DNA of 64,000 nt from Impatiens glandulifera (GCF_907164915.1 NC_061863.1:41947382-42011381); one strand, 5' to 3'; shown: positions 11,102-21,086, counted from the first letter of the stretch. The notes: generated from the sequence alone by a model not told the origin. Numbers and translations are program-made.

Positions 11102-12088
11102 TTATCTTATCAGGATCAGCCTCAACTCCTTAGGGCAGAAATAATATGTCCCGTCTATCTTTTTACATGCAAATATACATTTAGATCTTTTTAAAAATAG
11201 ATTATGATGTTTTAAGGTATCAAAAACTATTCTTAAGTGCATTAAATGATCATGCCATGTTATACTATAGATCAGTATATCATCAAAGAACACTAATACA
11301 AATTTTCGAAGATAAGGATTAAATATAGTGTTCATTAAACTCTGAAAAATAAAAGGAGCATTAGTAAGACCAAATGACATAACAAGAAATTCATATAGTC
11401 CTTCATGTGTCTTAAAAGTTGTTTTGTGGGTGTCATTTGGGTTCATTCTAATTTGATGGAATCCTGCTGTAATATCAAGCTTAGAATATATTTGACTATC
11501 ATGTAATTCATCTAAAAGCTCATCTATAATTGGAATAGGAAATTTATTCTTAATTGGCATATGATTTAATTTACGATAGTCAACACATAAACGCCAAGTG
11601 TGATCTTTTTTCTTGACCAGAATAATTAGTGCTGCAAAAGCACTATGACTATGTTTAATAATTCCTTGTTCCAACATTTCAAATACTAATTTTTCTATTT
11701 CTGTTTTTTGTATTGTAGAGTATCTGTATGCACTAAGACTAATTGGTGTTGATCCCTCTTTTAGGTGGATACAATGATCATGTGGTCTATGTGGAGGTAA
11801 TTCTTTTGGATCTTGAAATAGTTCTTGGAATTCGTCTAACATTAAATCAAGTTTTTCCTTAGGTAAGTCATATTCATTATTTGTGACTAATGAATAAAAA
11901 TGAGGTTTGAAAGGATCATTAATTAGTATAGTAGTGGGTCTCTTATATTTGTTAAAATTATGAGCTCCTAAAATACTACAGATTTCAGCATCAGAATTTC
12001 CTCTAAGAGTGATTCTACCATTTTTATGTAAGAATGAGAATTTTTGGTGTAAAAAATCACAATGTATTTCTAAAGTGACACCAACCAT
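11102..12088 (-). pseudogene. Gypsy reverse transcriptase
   Basis: Contains the ordered RT blocks: LVKKKDHTWRLCVDYRKLN, FPIPIIDELLDEL, YSKLDITAGFHQIRM (first catalytic Asp), TTFKTHEGLYEFLVMSFGL, NAPFIFQSLMN and VLVFFDDILIYS (YVDD-equivalent FFDD). The upstream part is the linker from protease. The frame overlaps the preceding gag-protease frame by 19 bp in another phase, so a frameshift separates them. The C-terminal thumb region is shifted after 11130. Confidence 0.92.
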
Positions 12089-12783
12089 TCAATACCTAAT
12101 ATAACATCATATTTAGGCATTGTTAGTACTCTAAGATCTGTCAAGAATTCGTAATCATGTATAGTGCATGATATCTGTTGATACATAAGACAACTAGGTA
12201 ATTGATTTCCATCAGCAACAAATACTGAAAAGGTAGATGTCTTAATCAATTTGTCTTTAATATGAGGAAGCCATTTAGAATTTATGAAATTATGTATACT
12301 TCCTGAATCGATTAGTATTTCAACATTTATTTTTCCAATTTTTCCAGGAAGACAAAGAATTCTATATGATGATGGACCATTGATAGCATTCAAGGATATT
12401 CCCGATAATTCATCAACATCTTCAGCCAGTGGATCATCTAATTCAGGTTGTGATTCATCTATAAGTTCAGAGTTTTCCAACATATAAAATTCTCCTTTAC
12501 ATTTATGAGTAGAATTAAAATTTTCAGTACAATTTTCCAACAATTTCTTATAATCCTTTCTACGATTATTATTATTCCATTGAAATTTTGTTGGCTTAGG
12601 AGTAGGTAATAAAGGAGGTCCATTATTATGTAGATAGACTACTAAAGAATCATATGTTGCTTCTTGAACTCTAGTCATTGCCATAGCATCGTTCAATGAA
12701 TTAGGATGTAAAAGTCTAACAGAATTAGCAATTTCCTTTCTTATTCCACCTAAGTAACAGTTTAGCATGTAATCGTTCGGCAT
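12070..12783 (-). pseudogene. Gypsy gag C-terminus and aspartic protease
   Basis: Begins in late gag (YMLNCYLGGIRKEIANSV). The protease is recognised by the active-site triad in ILIDSGSIHNFI, followed by MPKYDVILGIEWL near the end. No typical CCHC knuckle is legible between them, only KCKGEFYMLEN, so it is probably decayed. Confidence 0.88.
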
Positions 12784-12809
12784 TAGGGAAAGACTATATG
12801 AAACCTCAA

Positions 12810-13504
12810 TAAATTTATCGTTTGAGATTCATTAGTTCACCCATAGGATCATCAAAATTTGTTTGTCCAAATTTTTTCTTAATTTCTGTTTTAAGAAAAT
12901 CTCATGTAATAACAAAATTTGCATCTAAATGATTTCGAAAATTTGTATACCATAATCTTGCCTTATCTTTGAAATGTAGACGAGCAATTCTTGGCTAAAT
13001 ATCAAGAGGAGTATTGTCGACTTCAAAAAACTCTTCAGCTGCATAAATCTAACCATCAACATCATTGCCGTCGAATTTAGGAAATTCGATTCTGATGAAA
13101 CTTTTGTGTATATGGTAAGGTTAATTATTCCTATCTCTTGGGTTACGATCATAATTGTTGACATCATAGAATTCTCGTTGTTCTTGAGGATTATGATGAC
13201 GTCTTCCATCTCGATTTGGATTGCCTGCAGGTTGTTCTTGTGGATCTTGATGATGTCTTACATCTCTATCTTGATTGTCTTTAGAAAGTTCATCAAGTCT
13301 TGATAATACTTGTTTCATCGTTTCCTCGGTTCTTGTTTGTTGTTCTGTCCATTTGGATTCAAATTTGTATACTAAATCCTCGGTATGCTCAAGCATTTTG
13401 ATTTTCTTATTTACTTTTTCGTTGAGCACGTTGACACGAACATATAATTCGTTTATTTCTGTATTTGATTCTTCAGGATCTGATCTTGATCTAGTTCCCA
13501 CCAT
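12810..13504 (-). pseudogene. Gypsy gag, N-terminal part
   Basis: Opens with MVGTRSRSDPEE at 13504, the usual start of this class of plant gypsy gag. A coiled-coil-like stretch and a charged, Gln/Arg-rich region run to about 13121. After frameshifts the retrotransposon gag domain is legible in fragments (IEFPKFDGNDVDGW, FKDKARLWYTNF) down to about 12810. Several stops interrupt it. Confidence 0.85.
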
Positions 13505-13582
13505 TTTGATATAATCTTGAAGTTGCTTCTTGATGAGTAAAAAAAAATTGCACAGATTTGAATGAGGTCGGAGGGTCTTTTA

Positions 13583-13595
13583 GCTCTAATACCAA
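13583..13595 (-). promoter_or_regulatory. Gypsy primer binding site, tRNA-Met
   Basis: Minus-strand TGGTATTAGAGC, one base from the 5' LTR. It has one mismatch to the canonical TGGTATCAGAGC. Confidence 0.85.
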
Positions 13596-14030
13596 TGTGA
13601 AGATGCTAAGGGATATATGGAGAATTGAAAGAAGGGGATGAAAAGATAGTAAGAAGAGATGCAAGAAGAAGGAAGAAATCAAGAAGACACAAGGTGAGAG
13701 AATTATAACTTCATAAAAAAATTAATCAATGTCTACATTGTTGGATCAAAGTTATATAAATAGATTTGCAATCTGATAACTTTTGTTTTTAATTAAAAGA
13801 ATAATAACTTTATTTAATTTTATCATAACTTCAAGAACTCTTTTATATTTATATAATTTATCAGCATTAGGTTTAGGTTTCATTTAATATTGTCGTTTCT
13901 CCCTTTCAATTCTTCGCCGCTTCTTCTAGGTTTTATCTCTTCCAACTCTTCTATGGCTGCTTCTAGATTTCTCTCTTCCATTTCTTCTATTACAGGTACA
14001 TCAAAGCTTTGATCAACTGTATTCGTTACA
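13596..14030 (-). repeat. 5' LTR of the gypsy element
   Basis: 435 bp, plus-strand TGTGAAGATGC...GTTACA. It includes a TATATAAATAG motif (about 13753) on the plus strand and pyrimidine-rich stretches. Confidence 0.92.
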
Positions 14031-14108
14031 GGTAGATAAGTCAAATTTCGATAAAGCTGATCAAGAAAACGAGATCCTATAAACTTATAAACCCTAATAC
14101 ATAATGAA

Positions 14109-14400
14109 TCAACCGCCAAATCCGTACAAGTACTTCCTTGCCTCTTGAGAGCTTAAACAATGTCCATGGCGGCGATTACAGTCTTCCTCCTAGCGTGCTT
14201 AGTGTAGGTCACAACATCGCGAATCACACTCTTTAAAGATCTTCAGAACACTGCGAGTTTCCTCGTAGATCAAACCGTTATTCTCTTCACTACTCTACGA
14301 CGAAGACGACAAATTTGAATATTAGGCTTTGTAATATTTTGATATTATAAATGAGAACTTTCTGGTGACGCTTAGCCTCCCTTTCCCAAACCCTTGCTGC
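14109..14400 (-). pseudogene. Histone H4 pseudogene carried by the MULE
   Basis: The minus strand reads, with frameshifts, KGLGKG and AKRHQKVL near 14390-14340, a degraded NIQGITKPAIRR-equivalent at the DNA level, then GLIYEETRSVLKIF, VIRDVVTYTKHARRKTV and AMDIV-stop-ALKRQG, ending LYGFGG-stop at 14109-14111. These are the core blocks of plant histone H4 in order. At least three frameshifts and a TAA in place of the Tyr of VYALKRQ inactivate it. No intron is present, as expected for H4. It lies between the gypsy 5' LTR and the right MULE repeat, so it was probably captured by the MULE or was present at an earlier insertion site. Confidence 0.85.
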
Positions 14401-14487
14401 CATTTTTTGAATATGTTCTTCAAGGTTTTTCTAAGATCTTCGATAAACTTTCGTAGACATTGTTGATTATGAGCAAAAGTTATTTAA

Positions 14488-14637
14488 ATTACATTTTAAC
14501 GCCGTTAAAGATTTCTGTTAAATCAAATAAATTTAATATTTTTTGACAAGTTTGTATACATAAATAGAATTTTACAACTTAATAAACAAATTTGACATCT
14601 CCATCTAACTTTATTCATAAAATTGACATTCTTTCAA
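14488..14637 (-). repeat. MULE right terminal inverted repeat
   Basis: Reverse complement matches 3188-3337. It is followed directly by the 9-bp target duplication ATAATTTTA (14638-14646). Confidence 0.88.
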
Positions 14638-14646
14638 ATAATTTTA

Positions 14647-15020
14647 TGATAGGAAAAATTCTCAATACAAATATCATTTTAGAATCTGTTTATTTCTATT
14701 TCTGATTATTTATTTATATATATAATGCATCTCTTTCATACCAATTTATTGATTTGATGGTGTTCTTTTAGATGAAATTTAATGAATTTGTAATTTGATT
14801 GTTGGAGTGGTATTTTCCTTAGACTGAGATTTATTCTCAATTCAGAAAATGACAATCCTAAATTTACTTAGGTTTTGAGCTAGATCTCATTATTTTATAG
14901 TTATAATATCGATTACTTAAGATGATAAAAAAAATAACAAGACCAAGACTCAAGCATAAGGACGTGCTATCAGTGAAGTTCTTGGGAGAGAAAACAGGAA
15001 TGAAGTCCTTGTAGCTCTTT
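14647..15020. other. Unique spacer, no gene recognised
   Basis: Single-copy AT-rich DNA between the MULE and the duplicated block. A 70-codon minus-strand frame here has no recognisable content. Confidence 0.5.
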
Positions 15021-15223
15021 ATATGGTTCGAACGGATATCAGTATAACAGTACGACAAGTAAAGGCTTTGAGGCATTTTAATTGCTTCAATTAAAACTTG
15101 ATTAACTTATTTGTGCTAATGTGAGATTTATATGACACTTCTTCGAGATTGAATACATTTTATGGTGTAAGCCTTCTGTACCAAATAGTTTTTGTTATGT
15201 TTGTGTTTATGCCAATTTATGTT

Positions 15224-16228
15224 GGTCCCCGACGGATCGGGTATCCAAAGTGATTTGGATAATTAACTTGATTTTCTGTTACGGGTAAATTCGGGTCAGA
15301 ACCGATCGGTTCCGAGGCGATTCCGGATACCCGAAAAATCCTTAAACTCAAAGAAGAAAGATCTATCGATTCGGTGGTTCTTACAGCTCAAAGACCAGAG
15401 ATGGGAAAGAAAACAAATAAGTTTTCAACCGAAAGATGAGAAAGAGACGAGAGAGATCCATTTGCCTCGTCGGTTCTGAAACTAGATTGAAAAAAAAAAT
15501 TAAGTTTCAGCCAAAAGGCAGAGAAGACACTTGTCTGTACCTTAAAAAGATTTTCGTTTAGTATTAAAAAATTTGAAGAGGAGAGATAAAAATAAGGATA
15601 TATCTGATTTCATTAATTTAGAATAAGATTTACTTGATTTCTTAGAATCTAAATAATAGATTCTTTCATTTCAAATCTGTGTGATTTTATTATATTACAA
15701 AATTTTGCATTCTTCAAATATAATAATTGAGATGTATTGAAAGTTATAAAATTTATAATGGAGTGAAATCATATTTTATTCAAATATAATAATTGAGATG
15801 TATTCTAAATTCGCTTTAATATTTTAATCTTATATAAAACTTTGCTTATGATTTATTATGTTTTAAAAATAATATAATTTTAGTATTTTATACATAATTA
15901 TTTTTATTTAAATTATTTTTACAACTATAATTTACAACAAATTAGTAATAACAAATATTATAATAATTATTTTTTATTTACTAAAAATAAGTATTTAACC
16001 TATAATAATTAACTTAAACAAATAAAAAAAATTAGTCAAAAGTTTTTTATTTATATATATATAATACAAATTTGGTTCAAATTTATGAAAAATATTTCTT
16101 AAAAAACAAATGGATCCTTATTATAAATCGGGTCGGGTCCTGGTATAGTCCGTTCGGGGTTTAAAATTTAGGGTGTTTTAAGTACCCGATTTTTCGGGAC
16201 GAGCTCGGGTCCAGTTCGGGTTGTCACA
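15224..16228. mobile_element. Possible non-autonomous DNA element with GGGTAYCC/CCCGA-rich ends
   Basis: The two ends of this ~1-kb AT-rich stretch are islands of CGGGT/ACCCG words: CGGATCGGGTATCC on the left, GTACCCGATTTTTCGGGACG on the right. They are partly inverted relative to each other, a pattern seen in some hAT-like MITEs. No clean target duplication was found, so the class is uncertain. Confidence 0.3.
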
Positions 16229-17121
16229 TACCTAAAATTTTGCCATGCCTATGCATGTGTGGAAGACCATAGTAGTAAATACTCTCAATACTCTAAAAAA
16301 AAATAGTGCCAGTTTTTATCAATACTTTGATCTCTTCTCTTGCTTCTTCATCATCCGAAAGATGTGATAGTTTAGTTTTCTGTTTTATGCTGATCATTTT
16401 TTATACACCGAAATACCTTTGTTCTTAGCTTTGCTGGCCAAGTACTAAGATTTATTGTCACAAACCTGAGTTAGAATTAATTTATGTATATTTATCTCAA
16501 TCGATATTTATTGTCACAAACCTGTGAGTTAGATTTATTGCCACAAACCTATGTTTTAATGGGGTTAATAAGGAGTACCCTTACAGGGGAGAAATGATTG
16601 GGAATGGAATTTGCGAAAGGGAATTTTAAAAGGAAATGACGTGTGCAATTTGATTGGCCGAAAAAATAATAAAATTTCTCTCTTTCTCTCTCTCATTATA
16701 CTTTATACTTTTTCCAACTAGTGATATAGTAGGAAATTTGATCAAATGACCCTCAAAAGAGGGGTCATTTCAAAACTAACCCCCATAAAAGATTTTTGCA
16801 AAAATAACTTTTTTTAATTTGGATCACTTTACCCTTCTTAAATTTTAATTATTTTTTTTTCGTCCCACAACTTCAATTTTTGCAGTTTCTTCCTCCACAC
16901 TTTCATCTCAATCAAGAAAGGAGGAATTTGCAAAAAGCGACCATTCTTCGAGACGATCAAATCTAATATTTTTGTTTTCCTTTCGGTTTGATCATTGACT
17001 TCCAAAAAGTGAACATTCTTCGTGTTCACAGTTTTTAATTCATAAAAGTTGACCTTCTTTAAACTAAAAGAAAGAAGGGTGAAGCAGCAAAAGAAACAGT
17101 TGTAGCTTCTTTGTTTTTTTT

Positions 17122-17369
17122 TTAATAACTGTATCTTACTTCATCATCTTCAGAGAGAGAGCTCAGAACAAGAACATTTAAACTCCAAGACCAGGTCTCT
17201 TGTGATCCATCCATGCACCATAGGCCACCTAGTCCAGATTCGGCAACTTTTTGCCACTGAATTGGCTCCTTATCAAGTAACCTTGCCATAATGTCCCGTG
17301 GCAGAGCATCTCCATGAGCCAATGCTACATTTGGAAATCCTGCTTTATATACTATTTTAATCCAATTCT
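17122..17369 (-). CDS. Exon-like fragment of an unrecognised plant gene
   Basis: Minus-strand frame bounded by an acceptor-like CTTCTTACAG just above 17369 and a donor-like GAA|GTAAG at about 17139. It encodes IKIVYKAGFPNVALAHG, DALPRDIMARLLDKEPIQWQ and KVAESGLGGLWCMDGSQETW. Ordinary composition and coding-like codons set it apart from the flanks. I do not recognise the family. It sits inside inverted terminal repeats, so it may be a captured exon. Identical residues are kept in copy 2 (44046-44293). Confidence 0.5.
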
Positions 17370-17449
17370 CTGTAAGAAGATACCAAGAATTGTCTGAACT
17401 AAAAGCTTAAACCCTAAACTAAAACCCTAAAACCATAAAATCTTCATAC

Positions 17450-17791
17450 TCAACATGCAAAAACAAAAACAGTAAAATCATCGGGGAGTAGTCGAACTAA
17501 CCTCAGAAATGTTGGGCGAACGTCGGGGAGACGAGCTCGGCGTATCTGGGGCTTGGCCATCGTCGGGGAGTCGAATTGGAAGCTTTTTGCGATCGTCGGG
17601 TAGTCGGGCTCGAGGGGTAGGCGTCCGGCGATCGGTGGGATAGTCGGCTGGAACCGTCTTGGCAATCGTCGGGGATGATTGGGGCGTGGGAGTCGTGGAG
17701 AGGGGGAGAGCAAAGGTGGGGGAAGAGAGGGGAAAGGAAATGGGAAAAGGAAAAGGAAAAAATAAAAAATTAAGAAGGATAAAATCTTCAA
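17450..17791 (-). CDS. GC-rich open frame in the Pack-MULE-like element, unrecognised
   Basis: 113 codons. The start MKILSFLIFYFFLFLFPFPF is a low-complexity hydrophobic run that could act as a signal sequence but is probably translated AT-rich DNA. The rest is Pro/Arg-rich (RLPRPNHPRRLPRRF) from a GC-rich patch with repeated CGTCGGGGA words. It may be a captured 5' exon or UTR and not a real protein. Copy 2 differs by a Ser/Arg change. Confidence 0.3.
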   Translation of the reverse strand: MKILSFLIFYFFLFLFPFPFPSLPPPLLSPSPRLPRPNHPRRLPRRFQPTIPPIAGRLPLEPDYPTIAKSFQFDSPTMAKPQIRRARLPDVRPTFLRLVRLLPDDFTVFVFAC

Positions 17792-17860
17792 ATTTAAAAA
17801 AAAAAATTATATTTAAAAAATTAAATTAATAAGGTTGTTTTTTAGAATGACCCTCTTTTT

Positions 17861-18327
17861 AGGGATTGGATTTGCTATCCCAAAATCATGTCATAGTCCC
17901 AAAAAAACAAAACCACGTCGTTTTTTAATACATAAACTCTAAACCCTAAATCATAAACCTTAAATCCTAAATCATAAATCCTAAACCCTAAAATATTATA
18001 TATATGACATTTTATTTTAATATTCAATTTTATCTTTCCTCTTTCTACTCTCTTCTCTCTTCTAAGACAAGGACAATCTTTTGGGACAGCAGATCCGAAT
18101 TCCTCTTAAGATTGGATCTGCTGTCCCAAAATTATGTCTCACTTTCTGTCCCAAAAGACAAAACCACGTTGTTTTTTAATACATAAACTTTAAACCCTAA
18201 ATCATAAATCCTAAATCATAAACCCTAAACCCTAAAAAATTATATATATGACATTTTATTTTAATATTCAATTTTCTCTTTTCTCTCTTCACTCTCTCCT
18301 CCTCTTAAACAGCAGCAGATTCGAATT
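17861..18327. mobile_element. Dimeric Mutator-type MITE with telomere-like motifs
   Basis: Two head-to-tail ~230-bp monomers. Each has GGATYTGCTRTCCCAAAA-like ends, an internal run of degenerate TAAACCCTAAAT repeats, and TATATATGACATTTTATTTTAATATTCAATTTT. The dimer is flanked by the 9-bp direct repeat CCTCTTTTT (17852-17860 and 18328-18336). The monomer junction carries AATTCCTCTT on both sides, so the second monomer may have inserted beside the first. A related single element lies at 23436-23751. Confidence 0.75.
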
Positions 18328-18336
18328 CCTCTTTTT

Positions 18337-19896
18337 AGGATTCCCAATATAGTGACACATCATACTCTTTCTATCACCCCTCCTTATAGGTGTATGCACA
18401 TGTGTAGAGTTTTCCTCCAAGATTATGGGATTGTGATCTGTCAACTCTTAGGTCAACTTAATTGGACACTATTCATTTTACAACTTTATTGTTTAAGCCG
18501 TGCTCCGATTTGAATTTCATCTAATCGATGTTCACCCTAATGCAATCCTTTGAGATATCATATATAAAGGAAAATTGATGAGTTCTAATTCATTATATAA
18601 AGGAAAATAGACGTGTTCTAATTCATTTTAGGGCCTTCTCCGGACATTGATGAACTTTTTTTCTGAAGTTTAATAATCAAACTATTTTATTGTGACAATC
18701 ATTCACATTACTTAAAACACGCGGTTTATTATTATACATAGGTACTGGTGCAGTGTTGGCATGTAACCACCCTATATTTTTATAAATTATTTTTTAAATG
18801 AAAAAATAAATATAAATATATTAGCTCATGTTATATTTTTTTGATCAAAATATATTTTATGTAAAGGTAAATTAAATGAAAGATTTCTCATTTCTTTTAT
18901 AAATTATTAGTTTATTGTTATATTTATTATAAAAATAAGTAATTGCACTATATTTTTATCATTATGATTCACTTTGAAACATGCACATGATATCCTCTCC
19001 TGAATCACCTGCTTGTATTTTTCAAAGATAATTTAGCATTATTTGTTTTGAACTTACTGAATTAGAATAAATTATTTTGTTGTAGGATCTTGAATCGAAC
19101 AAGAGTATCCGCAACAAAGATCAATAGTTGATCATTAGAAACCTGATTCTTTGCAAATAATATTTATTAGAAACCTGATTCTTTGCAAATAATATTTAAT
19201 TGTATTCGGAAGATGTATATTTTTCTTCCAAAAATCGACAATTTTTGAGAAAAGATTATTGAATTTGATATTCGTAACTCATCATTCATGTTGTTATCGA
19301 ATCTCGAGTGAGACGAATAATCAAGATGATATGCGCGATTATAGTACATTTTAAATTGTCGATTTATACTAACTTTGAATTTTTTTAGAGCAGTTAACTA
19401 ATTTATTTCTCGATAAATTAGAAAACAAAAATATTTTGCGCATATTCAAACACATTTAAGAGATTATGTTATTAGTTCGATAATTGGTTCACGTGAGAAA
19501 GAGTTACAACGTTATGCCTCACGTAACCGTCGCATGACAGTCTCTATTTTGAATTCTTGGTCATTTAAAAAAAATATAATTTACTTTATTTATTTGTTTA
19601 ATCTTAAACATGCATTTAAAGGTAAATTCAAGTGATAATTTTGAAATAATTTGTTTCTTAATCATGTTTATAGGTTAATTTAATGGGTCTTAAGTCTAAA
19701 ATATTAAGAAAAAAATTACACTATATATATATGTGAATAGCAAAGTAAAAAAAATGGTACAGAACTTACAAATCACTGTGAAAATGATCTAATTGATCCC
19801 GAATCGAACATAGATTCCTAGATTTTGAAAGTTATAAAATAGAAAGCTCTATCGAACTGAATAATGGCGATTTTATTTTTCTGCTCCCCTTTGCTC
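18337..19896. other. AT-rich intergenic DNA
   Basis: No gene or element recognised. One perfect ~31-bp tandem duplication (GAAACCTGATTCTTTGCAAA...) lies at about 19138-19198 and is shared with copy 2, so it predates the large duplication. Confidence 0.5.
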
Positions 19897-20114
19897 TAGG
19901 GGCGGAGCCAAGTACAAGCCGGCCCGGGCTACAACCCGCGTAGCCTTAAACAGCCTGTATGTATTTTATCAATAACGACGGTAAATTACCGTCATTATTG
20001 GTTATTTTCCGTCGCTAAAAGGCATTGGTGACAGCAAACTATAAAACTAACCCAGATATATTTTTTTAATAAAAAATTAGCCCGGGTAGGTTTCAAATCA
20101 TGGCTCCGCCCCTG
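19897..20114. mobile_element. hAT MITE, 218 bp
   Basis: Terminal inverted repeats AGGGGCGGAGCCA...TGGCTCCGCCCCTG are flanked by the 8-bp target duplication CTTTGCTC (19889-19896 and 20115-20122), the hAT hallmark. In this copy the first base is T; the copy at 46818 keeps the canonical C. No coding capacity. A secondary inverted pair GCCGGCCCGGGCT/TAGCCCGGG lies inside. Confidence 0.93.
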
Positions 20115-20499
20115 CTTTGCTCTTCCTTCGTCTACTCGAAATGGTGTCGTCCCTCGAGCCAAGCACGCAATTGGGACGATGAAAGTTCGTTGGTACACTG
20201 TGCTCGCCTGGTCCCTAGTTTTGCGCAAGACCTTAGGGAAAATAATCACGGTCATTCCTTGATAATTTCCTTTTTCAAATGACCAATGATGAGTTTAGAG
20301 GTCGTCGCTTAACCTTTTCCAAAAAAAAAAACGGTCATTTCTTTCATTCTGTTTTGGTAGCGCCGCGCGGAGAAGAGGGCGGGCGGACGCTAATTGATCT
20401 TTATGGTGCTTCTTCTATCAATTAAATCTTTTATCCATAGAATAAGTTGTTAGGCATATCTATTTCTTCATACTTTGGCTTATATGAAGTTTCTTTTTT

Positions 20500-20903
20500 T
20501 CTACAGTCGATAAAAATCGTTGTTTTAGACCATACGATGCATATGTGGAAAGCCTATTTGTTTCTAGTATTTAATCGTTGTTTTAGACCATACGGTGCAT
20601 ATGTGAAAAACCTATTTGTTTCTAGTATTTACTAGCGGATTTCCCCCATCTATAGCGAAGATAGTCGCACGTAATGACAGATCATGCACGGCCATATTAT
20701 TAAAAGCTTGTGGTAAGAATGGATTTCGTTCTAGTGCTCGAAAATAATATTCCAAAGCTTTCGTATGCTCTCCATTACTTGTGTGGATAAGGCCTATGTT
20801 ATAGAGTATATAACTTCGATCATAGGGATCAATTTCTAATCGCATAGCTTCATAATAATTTTGTAAAGCTTCCGCATAATTTCCTTCGGATTGAGCTAAC
20901 ATC
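20500..20903 (-). pseudogene. ycf3: Nuclear plastid insertion: ycf3 exon 2 and start of intron 2
   Basis: Minus-strand 20902-20671 encodes [40 protein letters not shown] and [20 protein letters not shown], the tetratricopeptide repeats of the chloroplast photosystem I assembly factor Ycf3. The segment length agrees with plastid exon 2 (about 230 bp). It ends at CATTAC|GTGCGAC, the group II intron start, and intron sequence follows to about 20500. Exons 1 and 3 are absent. In this copy CAT is inserted in the last codons (GCCGTGCATGATCTG). A ~58-bp piece of intron (TCGTTGTTTTAGACCATACG...) is tandemly duplicated at 20517-20632. It is a fragment stranded in the nucleus, not a working gene. Confidence 0.92.
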
Positions 20904-21086
20904 CGTTACGCTTGGTCGTTGGTCGCGCGTTCGACATTCCCTGGTCACAAACCCGCGTCTCGGTTTCCTGAACCCCTTTCGCGTCCATTGACTCAAGTCT
21001 TACGTTTGAACCTGGGTGCTTCTGATGTGCTTGAGTCTTTGTCTGATCTGAGCTTTATTTTATCTGAGGATCTCTTTGGTGTTTAA
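20904..21086 (+). other. Short GC-richer open stretch next to the plastid fragment
   Basis: An uninterrupted frame of 60 codons without its own ATG, containing GHKPASRFPEPLSRPLTQV and ASDVLESLSDLSFILSEDLF. Composition is unlike the AT-rich flanks. I do not recognise it; it could be an exon fragment. The copy 2 counterpart is altered at its left edge. Confidence 0.2.

Larger units (their letters stand above)
3874..14030 (-). mobile_element. Ty3/gypsy LTR retrotransposon, interrupted by a copia element
   Basis: LTRs at 13596-14030 (5') and 3874-4304 (3') run TG...CA, with a tRNA-Met primer site beside the 5' LTR and a purine tract beside the 3' LTR. The internal minus-strand order is gag, aspartic protease, reverse transcriptase, RNase H, integrase, which is the Ty3/gypsy order. 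The flanking 5-mers GATAG (3869-3873) and GGTAG (14031-14035) are a slightly decayed target duplication. By eye the LTRs differ at about 18-20 positions plus a 4-bp indel. All protein segments contain stops or frameshifts, and integrase is split by the copia element at 5441-10144. Confidence 0.93.
3188..14637. mobile_element. Large Mutator-like element (Pack-MULE type) with nested retrotransposons
   Basis: Two ~150-bp inverted repeats (3188-3337 and 14488-14637) are flanked by the identical 9-bp sequence ATAATTTTA at 3179-3187 and 14638-14646. A 9-bp target duplication with long terminal inverted repeats is diagnostic of the Mutator superfamily. The left end starts GGGAAGAATG, also typical. 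Without the gypsy insertion the element would be about 1.3 kb. It carries no MuDR transposase that I can see, but it does carry a histone H4 pseudogene (14109-14400), so it fits a gene-capturing Pack-MULE. The gypsy element at 3874-14030 lies inside it. Confidence 0.85.
16746..17860 (-). mobile_element. Pack-MULE-like element with ~115-bp inverted ends
   Basis: The left end (GAGGGGTCATTTCAAAACTAAC ... TTACCCTTCTTAAATTTTAATT) and the reverse complement of the right end (GAGGGTCATTCTAAAAAACAAC ... TATCCTTCTTAATTTTTTATT) match over roughly 115 bp. The inside has two coding-like patches unlike the AT-rich surroundings, suggesting captured gene sequence. No target duplication could be fixed, partly because a MITE is inserted at the right edge. 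Confidence 0.55.

Noticed and set aside
13880..14119. 79-codon minus-strand frame with a Glu-rich tail
   Set aside because: It starts in the end of the H4 pseudogene in another phase and runs into the gypsy LTR; an accidental frame.
15021..15040. GGTTCGAAC resembling a tRNA T-arm
   Set aside because: No acceptor stem, anticodon arm or D-arm can be drawn around it.
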